Shown piece by piece: positions 54,637 to 62,703 of a stretch of DNA of 64,000 nt. A model generated the notes under the pieces. That model searched no databases. It was not told where the DNA came from and worked only from the letters and a program-made list of their open reading frames with translations. Source of the DNA: Dysosmobacter sp. Marseille-Q4140 (lineage in GTDB: Bacteria; Bacillota; Clostridia; Oscillospirales; Oscillospiraceae). Positions within the stretch are counted from its first letter, which is position 1, and each line of letters begins with the position of its first letter. The stretch is taken from assembly GCA_018228705.1 (NCBI GenBank), contig CP073694.1, positions 992,001 through 1,056,000 of the forward strand. Direction: 5' to 3'. A program made the position numbers and the translations under genes.

Positions 54637-55278
54637 CTAGAGCAGTTCTTCCAGCAACGGGCGGTCCTGGATCCGAATGGAATTTCCGTCCACTGCGGCC
54701 GCTCCCATGGACTGGAGCGCGGACAGCTCCCGGAAAAGGGCGGCCCGGCTGACCCCCAGACGGCGGGCCAGATCCTCCCGGGACCCGGCGAGCCTTACCA
54801 CGCCCTTCTCATCCTGCTGCTCCAGGAGATGGGCAATGAGCCGGCCTCGGCAGGACTGCATCGTAAGCAGCTCGATGCGCCGGAGCAGAAACTGGACCTT
54901 CCGGTTGCACAGGGCCGCATAGCGCATGGCAAGTCCTGCATCCTGCTCCATACAGGAGAGTAGGACCGCCTTAGGAATATATAGGACTTCTGTCTCTTCC
55001 CCGCATCGCAAGACCGTTTCCAGCTCGGCGCTGGCCATCAGATTACAGACGCCAAAACACTCCCCCGCAGTCAGGGCATTGAGCTGCACATCCTTTCCAT
55101 CCAGTGCCACGGAATAGACCTCCACCCGTCCGGACACGATCATCCCCACGGATGAAACGCCGCTCGGCTTGTCGCTGATGATCTGGCCCGCACGGAACCT
55201 CTTTGAGGTCACCTGCTCCAGCGGTAGGGATGCGCCCGCCAAAAAGGGTGACGATGCCAGTTTTTCCTGTATGATCAT
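54637..55278 (-). CDS. Crp/Fnr-family transcriptional regulator
   Basis: 213 residues: effector-binding beta-barrel (about 20-125, SSVGMIVSGRVEVYSVALDGKDVQLNALTAGECFGV) and C-terminal winged helix (about 155-200, EDLARRLGVSRAALFRELSALQSMGA). No Fnr-type N-terminal cysteine cluster. It lies 46 bases before the ABC importer and directly after operator 8, so it is itself under metal control and probably regulates the importer. Confidence 0.88.
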   Translation of the reverse strand: MIIQEKLASSPFLAGASLPLEQVTSKRFRAGQIISDKPSGVSSVGMIVSGRVEVYSVALDGKDVQLNALTAGECFGVCNLMASAELETVLRCGEETEVLYIPKAVLLSCMEQDAGLAMRYAALCNRKVQFLLRRIELLTMQSCRGRLIAHLLEQQDEKGVVRLAGSREDLARRLGVSRAALFRELSALQSMGAAAVDGNSIRIQDRPLLEELL

Positions 55279-55303
55279 TCGCTCCAGATCACGCCCCTCC
55301 TTG

Positions 55304-55359
55304 GTTAGCCATCGCTAACCTACTGCTATATTCTACTCTGAAACCCCGCCGTAAGTCAA
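55304..55359 (-). promoter_or_regulatory. promoter with DtxR/IdeR-like operator 8
   Basis: Minus-strand TTGACT (55354-55359), 18 bases, TAGAAT (55330-55335), then GTTAGCCATCGCTAAC (55304-55319), here extended to GGTTAG/CTAACC. Confidence 0.75.
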
Positions 55360-55415
55360 GAAAAAAAGCTTGCCGGCCAGTCTCATTTGATACTGACAAT
55401 CCTGCATCTCCTGTG

Positions 55416-55431
55416 GTAAGCTATGGCTAAT
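55416..55431 (+). promoter_or_regulatory. variant DtxR/IdeR-like operator 9
   Basis: GTAAGCTATGGCTAAT keeps the 16-bp layout but differs at one position in each half-site. It is 30 bases upstream of the GTPase gene and about 100 bp from operator 8 on the divergent side. CTGACA-N18-TAAGCT is a weak promoter candidate that overlaps it. Confidence 0.45.
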
Positions 55432-55460
55432 CAATCGAATTCCAAGATTGGAGGTTCACG

Positions 55461-56174
55461 ATGCCGCGTCAAGTGCTCCTTTTCTCCGGCGCTTCCGCCG
55501 TGGGAAAGACGTCTGTTCTGAAAAGCCTGCTCCCGCTGCTGGCCCACGGCGGCATGGCGCCCTGCGTGTGCAAGATCGACTGTCTGAAAACCGGGGACGC
55601 GGATGTCTTTCAAAGCCTGGGGCTTCCCTGTGTCACCGGTTTGAGCGGGGATATCTGCCCTGACCATTTCCTTGTCTCTAATCTGTCGGAGCTGTGGGGG
55701 TGGGCGGACCGCCTGGGGCGGGACGCCCTGGTCATTGAAACGGCCGGACTGTGCCACCGCTGCTCCCCGGCTACGGAGCACATGGCCGCTGGCTGTGTGC
55801 TGGACTGCACCGCCAGCTGCAGGGCGCCGGGGCAGCTGGGTCCCATGCTCACTCAGGCGGACTTTGTGGTGCTCACCAAGATCGACATGGTGTCCCAGGC
55901 GGAGCTGGAGATCATCTCCTGGCAGATCCGCATCCTCAACCCGTCCGCGGCACTGTTCCCAGTGGACGGGCTGGCCGGTTACGGCACGGATCTGCTGGCA
56001 CAGTGGCTGCTGGCCCGGCCGGTATGCACCGGTTTCGAGAGGGACGCCCTCCGACACACCATGCCCAGCGGCGTATGCTCCTACTGCGTAGGCGAGCGGC
56101 GGGTGGGCAGCGCGTTCCAGCAGGGCGTGGTGGGCAAAATTTCCTTTGAGGAGGCGCCGGTATGCGGAGTGTGA
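55461..56174 (+). CDS. G3E-type GTPase (HypB/UreG/CobW-like)
   Basis: 237 residues. P-loop GASAVGKTS (about 10-18), switch region KIDCLKTGD, Walker B-like LVIETAGLCHRC and guanine-specificity TKID. Unusual are the cysteines PCVCKIDC, ETAGLCHRC and GVCSYC, which could hold a metal ion. G3E GTPases insert metals or cofactors into enzymes. It overlaps the next gene (13 bases), and the three genes 55461-57825 form one operon. Target unknown. Confidence 0.82.
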   Translation: MPRQVLLFSGASAVGKTSVLKSLLPLLAHGGMAPCVCKIDCLKTGDADVFQSLGLPCVTGLSGDICPDHFLVSNLSELWGWADRLGRDALVIETAGLCHRCSPATEHMAAGCVLDCTASCRAPGQLGPMLTQADFVVLTKIDMVSQAELEIISWQIRILNPSAALFPVDGLAGYGTDLLAQWLLARPVCTGFERDALRHTMPSGVCSYCVGERRVGSAFQQGVVGKISFEEAPVCGV

Positions 56175-56905
56175 CCATCCTGGCCGGCTGCGGGAAAGAC
56201 GGCCGACCGGAGCCCTTTGACTCCATATCCCTGGAACGCGGGGGGCTATACACCATTGTTGGCAACACCGGCTCCGGAAAGTCCCGGTTCATCAAGGACA
56301 TCGAGCAACTGGCCTGCGGAGACTCCATCACAGGCCGCCGGGTCCTGCTGGACGGAGTGCCGGTCCCACTGGCAGAGCGGCAGAGCACATCCGCCCATCT
56401 GGTGGCCCATTTGGGCCAGAATATGCGCTTTGTGCTGGATGTCAGTGTGGAGGATTTTCTTCAACTCCACGCCCGCTGCCGTGACCGGAGGGCAGCCCCG
56501 GCAGAAGTTCTGGCCCTTGCCAATGAAATCACCCCAGAACCGGTGGCTCTCCGGCAGGGGCTGAACCAGCTCAGCGGCGGCCAGTCCCGTGCGCTGATGA
56601 TTGCGGATATCGCCCTGATCTGTGACAGCCCTATCGTCCTCATTGACGAGATTGAAAACGCGGGCATCGACAAGGAGCGGGCGCTGGGCCTGCTTCAGAA
56701 GAGCGACAAGCTGGTGCTGGTTGTCACCCACGATCCCCACACAGCCCTGATGGCCCGGCGGCGCATCGTTCTGGCCGGCGGCGCGGTGACCGCCGTGGTG
56801 GAGCGCACCGCCGGAGAGGCTGCCCTCTATGAAGCGCTGGGCAGGGCTTATCGGGAACAGCGACGCTATCAAACCCAGATGCGGAAAGGAGCCTACCTGG
56901 CATGA
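56162..56905 (+). CDS. stand-alone ABC-type ATPase (247 aa)
   Basis: ABC ATPase with Walker A GNTGSGKSR, signature QLSGGQSRALMIADIAL, Walker B IVLIDEIENAGID and H-loop VTHDP. The signature region is diverged and no transmembrane partner is encoded nearby in this direction. It overlaps both neighbours. It may act on the cytosolic binding protein downstream and the GTPase upstream instead of on a membrane channel, by inference. Confidence 0.8.
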   Translation: MRSVTILAGCGKDGRPEPFDSISLERGGLYTIVGNTGSGKSRFIKDIEQLACGDSITGRRVLLDGVPVPLAERQSTSAHLVAHLGQNMRFVLDVSVEDFLQLHARCRDRRAAPAEVLALANEITPEPVALRQGLNQLSGGQSRALMIADIALICDSPIVLIDEIENAGIDKERALGLLQKSDKLVLVVTHDPHTALMARRRIVLAGGAVTAVVERTAGEAALYEALGRAYREQRRYQTQMRKGAYLA

Positions 56906-57825
56906 CGTCTATTTTGCTCTATTGGAACCACATCTGCGTCCTGCACCGCCAGGAGAAGGCTTTCCTGGAGGACCTGGCCCAACGGCTGCGGGGGGACGGC
57001 ATCCGGCTGGAGGTGCGCTATTTCGGTCTGGGATATCCGGAGCGTATGTCCGAGTACCTGGCCCGGCCGGACGCCATACTTCCGGACCTCATCGTTTCCG
57101 CCGATCTGGAGGTGTTTGAGGATCTGCGGATCTTCTCCAAATTCAAGTCGAATCTCTATCCGGCGGCTGACTGGGTCCCGCTGCGGCAGAGCCCCATGCT
57201 GAATGCGGTACAGCGGGGCCCCTGTCTTCTGCCCTTTGTCTCCATCCCGCTGGTGTACTATACCCGGGAGCCGGAGGCCTGTGCCAAGACCTCTCTGCCG
57301 GATTGGCGCGGGCTAGCTTTCGGGGGCATCAACAATTCCGCGGCAAAAACGGTGGTAAAGTCCGTGTGGGAGCGGTGGGGCCAGGTGGCCGCCGCCAAGC
57401 TCCTGGGGGAGAGTCTGGTGGCCGATATGCCAATCGGGGCCTTTCAGGCGGTGCGTCAGGGGCAGACCAGCACCGCCCTGGTTCCCTCCCTCTATGCCCT
57501 CCGAGCGGACGGCCGGGAGACCTTTCTCCGCGTCCCCCAGGAGGGGCCGGTCCTGATCCCCTCTTATCTCTGTGCCCGCGCTTCTGCGCAGGAGTGGGCG
57601 GCCCGCCGGGTGGCAGAGCGCATTCTCTCCCGTGAGCTTTGCGATTTCTATGCGGCAAACGGGGATCTGATCGTCTACCCCGCCTGCACCGGGCGGCGCA
57701 GCGGACAGGAGGCCGATTACGCCCTCTGTCCATCCGCTGCATGGCTGGAACATCTTTCTCATGTGGATTTCTACCGGCTCTATTGCACCAAACTGCCTTC
57801 CGCAATCGAGTTTGCCTACGCCTGA
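56902..57825 (+). CDS. cytosolic substrate-binding-protein-like protein
   Basis: 307 residues that look like a two-lobed periplasmic-binding fold: VSADLEVFEDLRIFSKFKSNLYPAADWVPLRQSP, LPFVSIPLVYYTREPEACAKTSLPDWRGLAFGG, QGQTSTALVPSLYALRAD. Yet it starts MTSILLYWNHICVLHRQEKAF with no signal peptide or lipobox, so it should stay in the cytoplasm. It overlaps the ATPase stop by 4 bases. The ligand is unknown; pairing with a GTPase and ATPase suggests storage or delivery of a metal complex. Confidence 0.72.
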   Translation: MTSILLYWNHICVLHRQEKAFLEDLAQRLRGDGIRLEVRYFGLGYPERMSEYLARPDAILPDLIVSADLEVFEDLRIFSKFKSNLYPAADWVPLRQSPMLNAVQRGPCLLPFVSIPLVYYTREPEACAKTSLPDWRGLAFGGINNSAAKTVVKSVWERWGQVAAAKLLGESLVADMPIGAFQAVRQGQTSTALVPSLYALRADGRETFLRVPQEGPVLIPSYLCARASAQEWAARRVAERILSRELCDFYAANGDLIVYPACTGRRSGQEADYALCPSAAWLEHLSHVDFYRLYCTKLPSAIEFAYA

Positions 57826-57835
57826 CAGAAACAGA

Positions 57836-57867
57836 AGGAGCTTCCCGTTTATGGTTGGGAAGCTCCT
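57836..57867 (+). terminator. terminator of the GTPase/ATPase operon
   Basis: AGGAGCTTCCC (57836-57846) and GGGAAGCTCCT (57857-57867) around 10 bases, then GCTCTTTACTT. Confidence 0.75.
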
Positions 57868-57873
57868 GCTCTT

Positions 57874-58088
57874 TACTTCACTTCAACCGCTCCCAGGTGG
57901 CCACTGCCTAGGAAACCCGGAATATCCTGTGCGCCGAGTGGAACACGGACTTACGGATGGCGGAAACCGCGGAGAAGGTAGGCTATAAAAACCTGAGCAA
58001 ATTGGCGGCAGTCCTTATCAAGCAGTTCGGCTGTCCGCCACTGGAGCATCACAGAAGGGCACGGCTCGAATGAGCTGTGCCCTTCCTC
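57874..58088 (+). pseudogene. decayed partial copy of the AraC gene at 26868
   Basis: From CCGCTCCCAGGTGGCCA the DNA follows 27487-27545 of the AraC gene, then skips about 150 bases, then follows its last 130 bases through CAGTTCGGCTG and CAGAAGGGCACGGCTCGA including the terminator stem (GGGCACGGCTCG/AGCTGTGCCC). Stops and small indels break the frame. It is a truncated, non-functional duplicate showing that this part of the window once held another module. Confidence 0.85.
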
Positions 58089-58126
58089 TTGCAAGTCGGT
58101 TTCGATTTTATAGGGGCCTGCCGCTG

Positions 58127-59293
58127 TTATCGTTCCAGCGTCCGGTCGATCCAGTTCAGAATCAGGTCCAGCATAAACCTAGTGTTACCCATGTTGCAGT
58201 GGGCCTGGCCGTTTAACGCCCGGCCGGGCACCGCAAACTCCAGGGAGCGGGTGTTTTTCAACAGGTCAATCTCCTGCTTATAGAGGGCGAAGTCCACCAG
58301 CAGGTCCTCCCGGGCGCTGAGAAGCAGCACATCCTGGGTGATCCGCTCCGCTACCGGCTCAATGGTGAAGGCCCGAGCCTTTTGCAGATACTCGTACACA
58401 TCGGAGGTGCCGTAGGCGTAGTTGGAGTGCTGGATGGACCAGCGGAACAGCGGCTCCCGCTCCGCCAGGCCGGCGTAGAGGTCCAGGATGGCGTCCCGGT
58501 TGTTCTCGTCCAGCCAGCGCTCCAGCTTCGCCTGGATCTCCGCCGGCTTATCTGCCATCAGCGCGCCATAGATGCTGGGCAGCACGCTCCAGGACACCAC
58601 CCGCCGGATGCGCGGCTCCATGGCTGCCGCCCGCATGCACAGCTCCCCGCCGAGGGAGACGCCGATGATGGTCACATTGTCCGCCCCATAGTGATCCAGC
58701 ACCGCGCCCACCGGCTTTTCCCACTCCGGTGTGAAGGTCAGGCCGGATTTCCGCAGGGCCGCCCCCTGGCCGGGCCCCTCAAAGGCCAGCACTGTATAGC
58801 CGCCTTGTGCCAGGTACAAAAGCGCGTCGGTAAACTCCTCCAGCAGAGAGTCATTTCCGCCGTGAAACAGAATCGTACCCTTGGAGGCGCCGTCGGGCAT
58901 GACCCGCCAGCAGGGCAATTCGCCGTCCGCATAGGGCACCTCCTCCCGGTGGATGGGGCCGCCCTGCTCCGCAAACAGGTAGGTAAAGTGTGTATAGAAG
59001 ATCTCCCTGGCCCGGTCATAGACGGCATGACACTCCGGGGTATCCGGCACCATGAAGAACTCCGCCATCCGAAGATACCCGGCGGCTGCCGCCCAGTCCT
59101 CCCGGGCCTCCGCCTGGGCGGAAAGCTCCTTTAAGGCCCGCTCCCAGGAGGGAAAGTCCGTAATCTCCTCGCCCCGGGCCTGGACCTCCGCCGGGTCCCC
59201 GTGGTTCCACATGACCACCCGATTGAGCTGGAAATCAAAGAGCGGATGGTCGTTGAAGTGATAGGTCCCTGTGGGAAATGTAAGTGCAGACAT
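58127..59293 (-). CDS. alpha/beta hydrolase (388 aa)
   Basis: An N-terminal helical cap (about 1-140) and an alpha/beta-hydrolase domain. Nucleophile elbow GVSLGGEL (Ser in the middle), oxyanion region FHGGNDSLLEEF, likely acid Asp in SAREDLLVD, and catalytic His in NGQAHCNMGN. This build is that of FrsA/2,6-dihydroxypseudooxynicotine-hydrolase-like enzymes. ATG 59293 follows GAAAGGGGAA; TATAAT (59327-59332, minus) is a possible -10. Substrate unknown; it ends next to the AraC remnant. Confidence 0.85.
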   Translation of the reverse strand: MSALTFPTGTYHFNDHPLFDFQLNRVVMWNHGDPAEVQARGEEITDFPSWERALKELSAQAEAREDWAAAAGYLRMAEFFMVPDTPECHAVYDRAREIFYTHFTYLFAEQGGPIHREEVPYADGELPCWRVMPDGASKGTILFHGGNDSLLEEFTDALLYLAQGGYTVLAFEGPGQGAALRKSGLTFTPEWEKPVGAVLDHYGADNVTIIGVSLGGELCMRAAAMEPRIRRVVSWSVLPSIYGALMADKPAEIQAKLERWLDENNRDAILDLYAGLAEREPLFRWSIQHSNYAYGTSDVYEYLQKARAFTIEPVAERITQDVLLLSAREDLLVDFALYKQEIDLLKNTRSLEFAVPGRALNGQAHCNMGNTRFMLDLILNWIDRTLER

Positions 59294-59359
59294 CACAATT
59301 CCCCTTTCTTGTTGTAAGATAGGGGTATTATAGCAGGGCCTTGTTTGCTTTACTTCTGT

Positions 59360-60121
59360 TCATCTGCTGTTCTGGCCGAGGCCGGTCAGGAAAATCTGCT
59401 TCACCTCAGTCATGGACATGCCATACAGCTTGCGGCTGGTATCCGCCATATGGGACGGGGTGGCAAAGCCCGCATCCATGCAGACCTGGGTGAGGGAGCG
59501 TCCCGTCTCCAGCAGATAGAAGGCCCGTTCCAGCTTCAGGTTTGCCAGATAGAGATGGGGAGAGATTCCCGTATCCCGCCGGAACAGATGGGTCAGGCGG
59601 CTGGGAGACAGGTGGACGGCCCGGGCCACTTCCCGGATGGTCAGCTGCTCCAGGGCGGGGGTTGCTTTCATGTAGGCGGCCGCCTCCAGTATCCGCGGAT
59701 CCTCCGCAGAGGTACGTTGCTCCTGCAATCCGAGCAGCCGCTCGGTTTCGGCAGCGGCGGCGGCCGCATCCGCCTCCGTGCGCACATCCCGCCACCGCTC
59801 CCCTACCTCGGAGGAAACAGACGTATCCAGTGTCCGCCAGGGAGCGCCCCGCAAAAGGGTGTGCTTCACACAGCGGCTCATAGGCATCAGCTCGTCGATG
59901 AACACCACCAGAGTCGGGGCCTCGCTCAAAATCGTGTGGGGGACATCAGAGCCGATAGCGATGCCCGCCGCCTCCACGGATACGCCATTCACCAGGGCGG
60001 TGAAGGGCCGCTCCATGGCAAACACCAAATGGGCGGCGAAATGCCGGTGCTCCGCCGGAGAGGGATAGCTTGCCTGGATGTAGTAGCAGTCACTGACACG
60101 GAAAATAAAGGGTTCGTTCAT
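59360..60121 (-). CDS. AraC-family transcriptional regulator (253 aa)
   Basis: N-terminal cupin-like sensor (about 1-100: HRHFAAHLVFAMERPF) and C-terminal double helix-turn-helix (about 160-250: LTIREVARAVHLSPSRLTHLFRRDTG, LTQVCMDAGFATPSHMADTSRKLYG). Its start overlaps the methyltransferase stop (TGATG), so it is translated with that operon. Unlike the YbtA-like regulators at 26868 and 35215, it has a cupin sensor. Confidence 0.85.
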   Translation of the reverse strand: MNEPFIFRVSDCYYIQASYPSPAEHRHFAAHLVFAMERPFTALVNGVSVEAAGIAIGSDVPHTILSEAPTLVVFIDELMPMSRCVKHTLLRGAPWRTLDTSVSSEVGERWRDVRTEADAAAAAAETERLLGLQEQRTSAEDPRILEAAAYMKATPALEQLTIREVARAVHLSPSRLTHLFRRDTGISPHLYLANLKLERAFYLLETGRSLTQVCMDAGFATPSHMADTSRKLYGMSMTEVKQIFLTGLGQNSR

Positions 60122-60984
60122 CAGGAACTCACCCCGTTTCTGGCTTGAAACTCCATCCGCACGATTTGCAGCTTCATCGGCCCGTCGGCGATCCCGGCCA
60201 ACAAACGATGGATATTACGGATTCCCGGACCCCGCAAATCCTGATAGCCCAGCATATAACCCCGACTAGATATGGAGATGCGGTTCGACCAGGACGTCAA
60301 TTCCTTCTCCGCATCCCGGACGGAGAAATACGCCCCCACATCCCGGATACCCGCCTGCTTGACCCAGGTTTTCAGCATCAGCTTCACCGCCGCCGGGCCG
60401 GCGGCGTCAAATACCAGCCGCCCGTCCGGAAACCGTTCCGCCATGGCCGCGCAGAGGGCGCGCACCTGCTCCGTCCGAAAGTAGTAAAACACGCCGGCGG
60501 CAAAGAACACCGCACCGTCCTCCGTCGGGGCGTCGATGGCGTCAAACCAGGAGAGGTCGTTCAGGTCGGCCGCCAGGTTCCGCTCCCGCTCCCCGGCGGG
60601 GAGCAGTGCCTCCCGCACCACCATGACGTCGGGCAGGTCGATGTTATAGATGTAGCACTGCCCGTTGTCACAAGCCCGGCCTGTCTGGTCCAAGCCGCAG
60701 CCCAGATTGACCACGGCGGCCTTGGGATGGGTGCTCAGGTAGTCCCGCACCTCAAAGGCCAGGTCGCTCTGCCGCATGGCGACCTCCAGGGCGCCGAAGG
60801 TCTGGAGCAGGCCGCCGGATCTTTGCTCCAGGGCGGAAAAATCATAGTCGATTTGCTCCAGCAGCTCCGCTGCCGTCTGGTCGGCAAACAACTGGGGGAA
60901 CTTTCTGGTACACAGCGCCCGGCCGTACAGAGGAATCACCAATGTCTCCTGGATGGAATTCTTTTCAATGGGATGCCGCTGCAT
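60121..60984 (-). CDS. SAM methyltransferase (LCM/TcmP-like, 287 aa)
   Basis: ATG 60984 behind AGTGAGGGG. SAM site VVNLGCGLDQTGRACDN, followed by YNIDLPDVMVVREALLP and FFAAGVFYYFRTEQV, the pattern of leucine-carboxyl-methyltransferase/TcmP-type O-methyltransferases. Proteins like this occur in polyketide and small-molecule pathways and beside metal uptake genes in Clostridia. Substrate unknown. Confidence 0.82.
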   Translation of the reverse strand: MQRHPIEKNSIQETLVIPLYGRALCTRKFPQLFADQTAAELLEQIDYDFSALEQRSGGLLQTFGALEVAMRQSDLAFEVRDYLSTHPKAAVVNLGCGLDQTGRACDNGQCYIYNIDLPDVMVVREALLPAGERERNLAADLNDLSWFDAIDAPTEDGAVFFAAGVFYYFRTEQVRALCAAMAERFPDGRLVFDAAGPAAVKLMLKTWVKQAGIRDVGAYFSVRDAEKELTSWSNRISISSRGYMLGYQDLRGPGIRNIHRLLAGIADGPMKLQIVRMEFQARNGVSS

Positions 60985-60992
60985 ATATCCCC

Positions 60993-61784
60993 TCACTTCC
61001 TGCCCACCAGCAGGGCGGAGCCAGAGAGGAACAGGGTCTTTCCCTCCCAGGGCGTCATAAAACTTCCGTACGCCGTGGGGAGCAGCTGCGCCTCTTGAAA
61101 GCCATCCTCCCGCAGCTTGCGGAGAAACTCGTCCATATCCCCGTACCGGGAGGGCTCCATCAGGTCATGAATGGCAAAGACGCCGCCCCTCTTCAGTACC
61201 CGCAGGGACTCCCGCAGCAGCGTCTGCTTGTCCGCGCCGGTGATGTTGTGGTAGACGTAGTTGCTGGTCACTGCGTCGAAGGTCTCATCCGGGAAATCCA
61301 GATGGCGGGCGTCGCCTTGCTGGAAGGTGATGTTGCTCACCCCCTCTGCCCGGGCATTCCGCTCACAGAGTTTCCGGCTGTAGGAGGCGTATTCCACGCC
61401 CCAGCGGTCGATGCCCACCATGCGGCCCGAGGGGTTCCTTTTGGCACAGGCGATGGTCAACGCCCCGCTGCCGCACCCCACATCCAGGCCCACGCCGCCC
61501 TCCGGAAGTTCAATGTATGAGGCGACGCCCTCGATGATCTGCCGGGACAACTGCCGCCCGCCCTCGTAGGAAAACATCGCCCGGGCGTACAGGCTCCACG
61601 CCGCCCCCGCCAGACATCCCACAGCGCCCAGGCCCAGGACTGCTCCGGCAAGATGCTTTGCCGTCCGGCCCATGGGCAGCCGTGATCTGACTGCAGCCGC
61701 GCTTCCCGCCGCCAGTACGCCGGTGGCGGTTCCCAGCCCCACGATCATGCCCCTGGGCATCCAATTCCGATAATCTGGCTTCAT
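60993..61784 (-). CDS. membrane-anchored class I SAM methyltransferase, paralogue of 36511
   Basis: 263 residues with two N-terminal hydrophobic segments (about 11-30 and 45-65) and a SAM domain: GLDVGCGSGALTIA, DRWGVEYASY, TSNYVYHNITGADKQTLLRESLRVLKRGGVF. ATG 61784 (an ATG 6 bases earlier is also possible) behind AAGGGGAG. Same fold and signature as the 36511 gene, including the closing LLVGRK. It lies 162 bases behind the Cys/His-rich gene; nothing else was seen in that gap. Confidence 0.82.
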   Translation of the reverse strand: MKPDYRNWMPRGMIVGLGTATGVLAAGSAAAVRSRLPMGRTAKHLAGAVLGLGAVGCLAGAAWSLYARAMFSYEGGRQLSRQIIEGVASYIELPEGGVGLDVGCGSGALTIACAKRNPSGRMVGIDRWGVEYASYSRKLCERNARAEGVSNITFQQGDARHLDFPDETFDAVTSNYVYHNITGADKQTLLRESLRVLKRGGVFAIHDLMEPSRYGDMDEFLRKLREDGFQEAQLLPTAYGSFMTPWEGKTLFLSGSALLVGRK

Positions 61785-61945
61785 GGTCATCTCCCCTTCC
61801 GGATTCATCTGCGGAGGACATGGAGATCCTGCTCCCCAGAGCAGTGAGCCCCTGCCCAGGTTTCTATGCGGGTGATACCGGTCCTCCAGGCGTACTTCAC
61901 AATCTGTTTTCCAAATTGGCAGATCCTTGATGCCTTTGTTATTTC

Positions 61946-62119
61946 TCACTCTTCCGCATTAGGCTGGTTCTCCTGTCCATGACGGTGCCGCCCGCAGCAA
62001 TGTCTGCCGCTGTGATGGCCGCAGCAGCAGCCCCCGTCCGGGTCGGTGGGGTCCAGGTGCAGGAGGTCCACCTTGACGGTGCTCTCCTGGGTGTCCATTT
62101 GATTCAAATGATCCATCAT
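61946..62119 (-). CDS. Cys/His-rich small protein (57 aa), metal-box controlled
   Basis: ATG 62119 behind GAAGGAGTAAATG. The N-terminal half (MMDHLNQMDTQESTVKVDLL) is polar and acidic. After DPTDPDGG comes a Cys/His cluster CCCGHHSGRHCCGRHRHG with five Cys and six His in 18 residues, then an acidic end. A metal-binding protein or peptide is likely. It has the strongest promoter in the window directly upstream, with iron-box operator 10. The Gly-Gly before the cluster could be a leader-cleavage site, but that is speculative. No known family. Confidence 0.68.
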   Translation of the reverse strand: MMDHLNQMDTQESTVKVDLLHLDPTDPDGGCCCGHHSGRHCCGRHRHGQENQPNAEE

Positions 62120-62170
62120 AGCATTTACTCCTTCGGAACTTTTTATTGGTAAGCATTGTATTTGCTTTTG

Positions 62171-62224
62171 GTTAGTTATTGCTAACCATAGCGCAATTAT
62201 ATAAAATTGTACCCCCGCTGTCAA
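62171..62224 (-). promoter_or_regulatory. consensus promoter with DtxR/IdeR-like operator 10
   Basis: Minus-strand TTGACA (62219-62224), 17 bases, TATAAT (62196-62201), fully consensus at the two hexamers, then GTTAGTTATTGCTAAC (62171-62186), extended to GGTTAG/CTAACC on the minus strand side. Confidence 0.85.
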
Positions 62225-62226
62225 GA

Positions 62227-62271
62227 AACCGACTGCCGCAGGACGGAAAATCCTTCCTGCGGCAGTCGGTT
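62227..62271. terminator. strong hairpin between two minus-strand units
   Basis: AACCGACTGCCGCAGGA (62227-62243) and TCCTGCGGCAGTCGGTT (62255-62271) pair perfectly; it overlaps the stop of the DUF4491 gene. Confidence 0.8.
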
Positions 62272-62557
62272 ATTTTCTTTTAGGATTTTTGGGAAACCAT
62301 CCACGCTCTACGCGATGGGCCTGTTCCTTCAGCTCCCGGATGCTCCACAGGCAGCCTGCCCCCAAAAGCCCCAAAACAATGGAGATCAGTCCCTGAACGA
62401 ACAAGGCCCCACAGAGAAAGAGCAGACCCGCAATCAGAAACACCGGCCAGACCCGCTGGGTGAAGTGGTATTCGCACCAGATTACCAGCGGATGGAATGC
62501 ACCGATAATCAGCAGGGACGCCGCACCCACCGCGATCCCCTCAAAGTTTAGCTGCAT
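62270..62557 (-). CDS. DUF4491 family membrane protein
   Basis: 95 residues, start MQLNFEGIAVGAASLL behind CGAGGTGATG. Three hydrophobic segments (about 6-24, 34-55, 58-70) and a basic end RGWFPKNPKRK. Matches the small DUF4491 family of Clostridia/Bacteroidetes membrane proteins. Function unknown. It stands alone, transcribed away from the TetR gene. Confidence 0.82.
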   Translation of the reverse strand: MQLNFEGIAVGAASLLIIGAFHPLVIWCEYHFTQRVWPVFLIAGLLFLCGALFVQGLISIVLGLLGAGCLWSIRELKEQAHRVERGWFPKNPKRK

Positions 62558-62626
62558 AAGCATCACCTCGGGGCTATTATACCAGAAACGCGGAAAAATG
62601 TAAACAGCTCTTTCCGCAGTTTCCCC

Positions 62627-62685
62627 TTGACAGGTTCCACCCTCCATGCTATATTGATAATTAGATTATCGGTAATCAAATTATC
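62627..62685 (+). promoter_or_regulatory. promoter and palindromic operator of the module D TetR
   Basis: TTGACA (62627-62632), 17 bases, TATATT (62650-62655), then a 30-bp palindrome GATAATT ... ATTA-CG-TAAT ... AATTATC (62656-62685). It sits directly behind the -10, so autorepression is expected. Confidence 0.75.
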
Positions 62686-62703
62686 TATTGAGGAGGCGAT
62701 TGT

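Noticed and set aside
61946..62119. Cys/His-rich protein as a definite RiPP precursor
   Set aside because: The Gly-Gly is suggestive only; no C39 peptidase, cyclodehydratase or radical-SAM gene is near, so I kept it as a metal-binding protein of unknown role.
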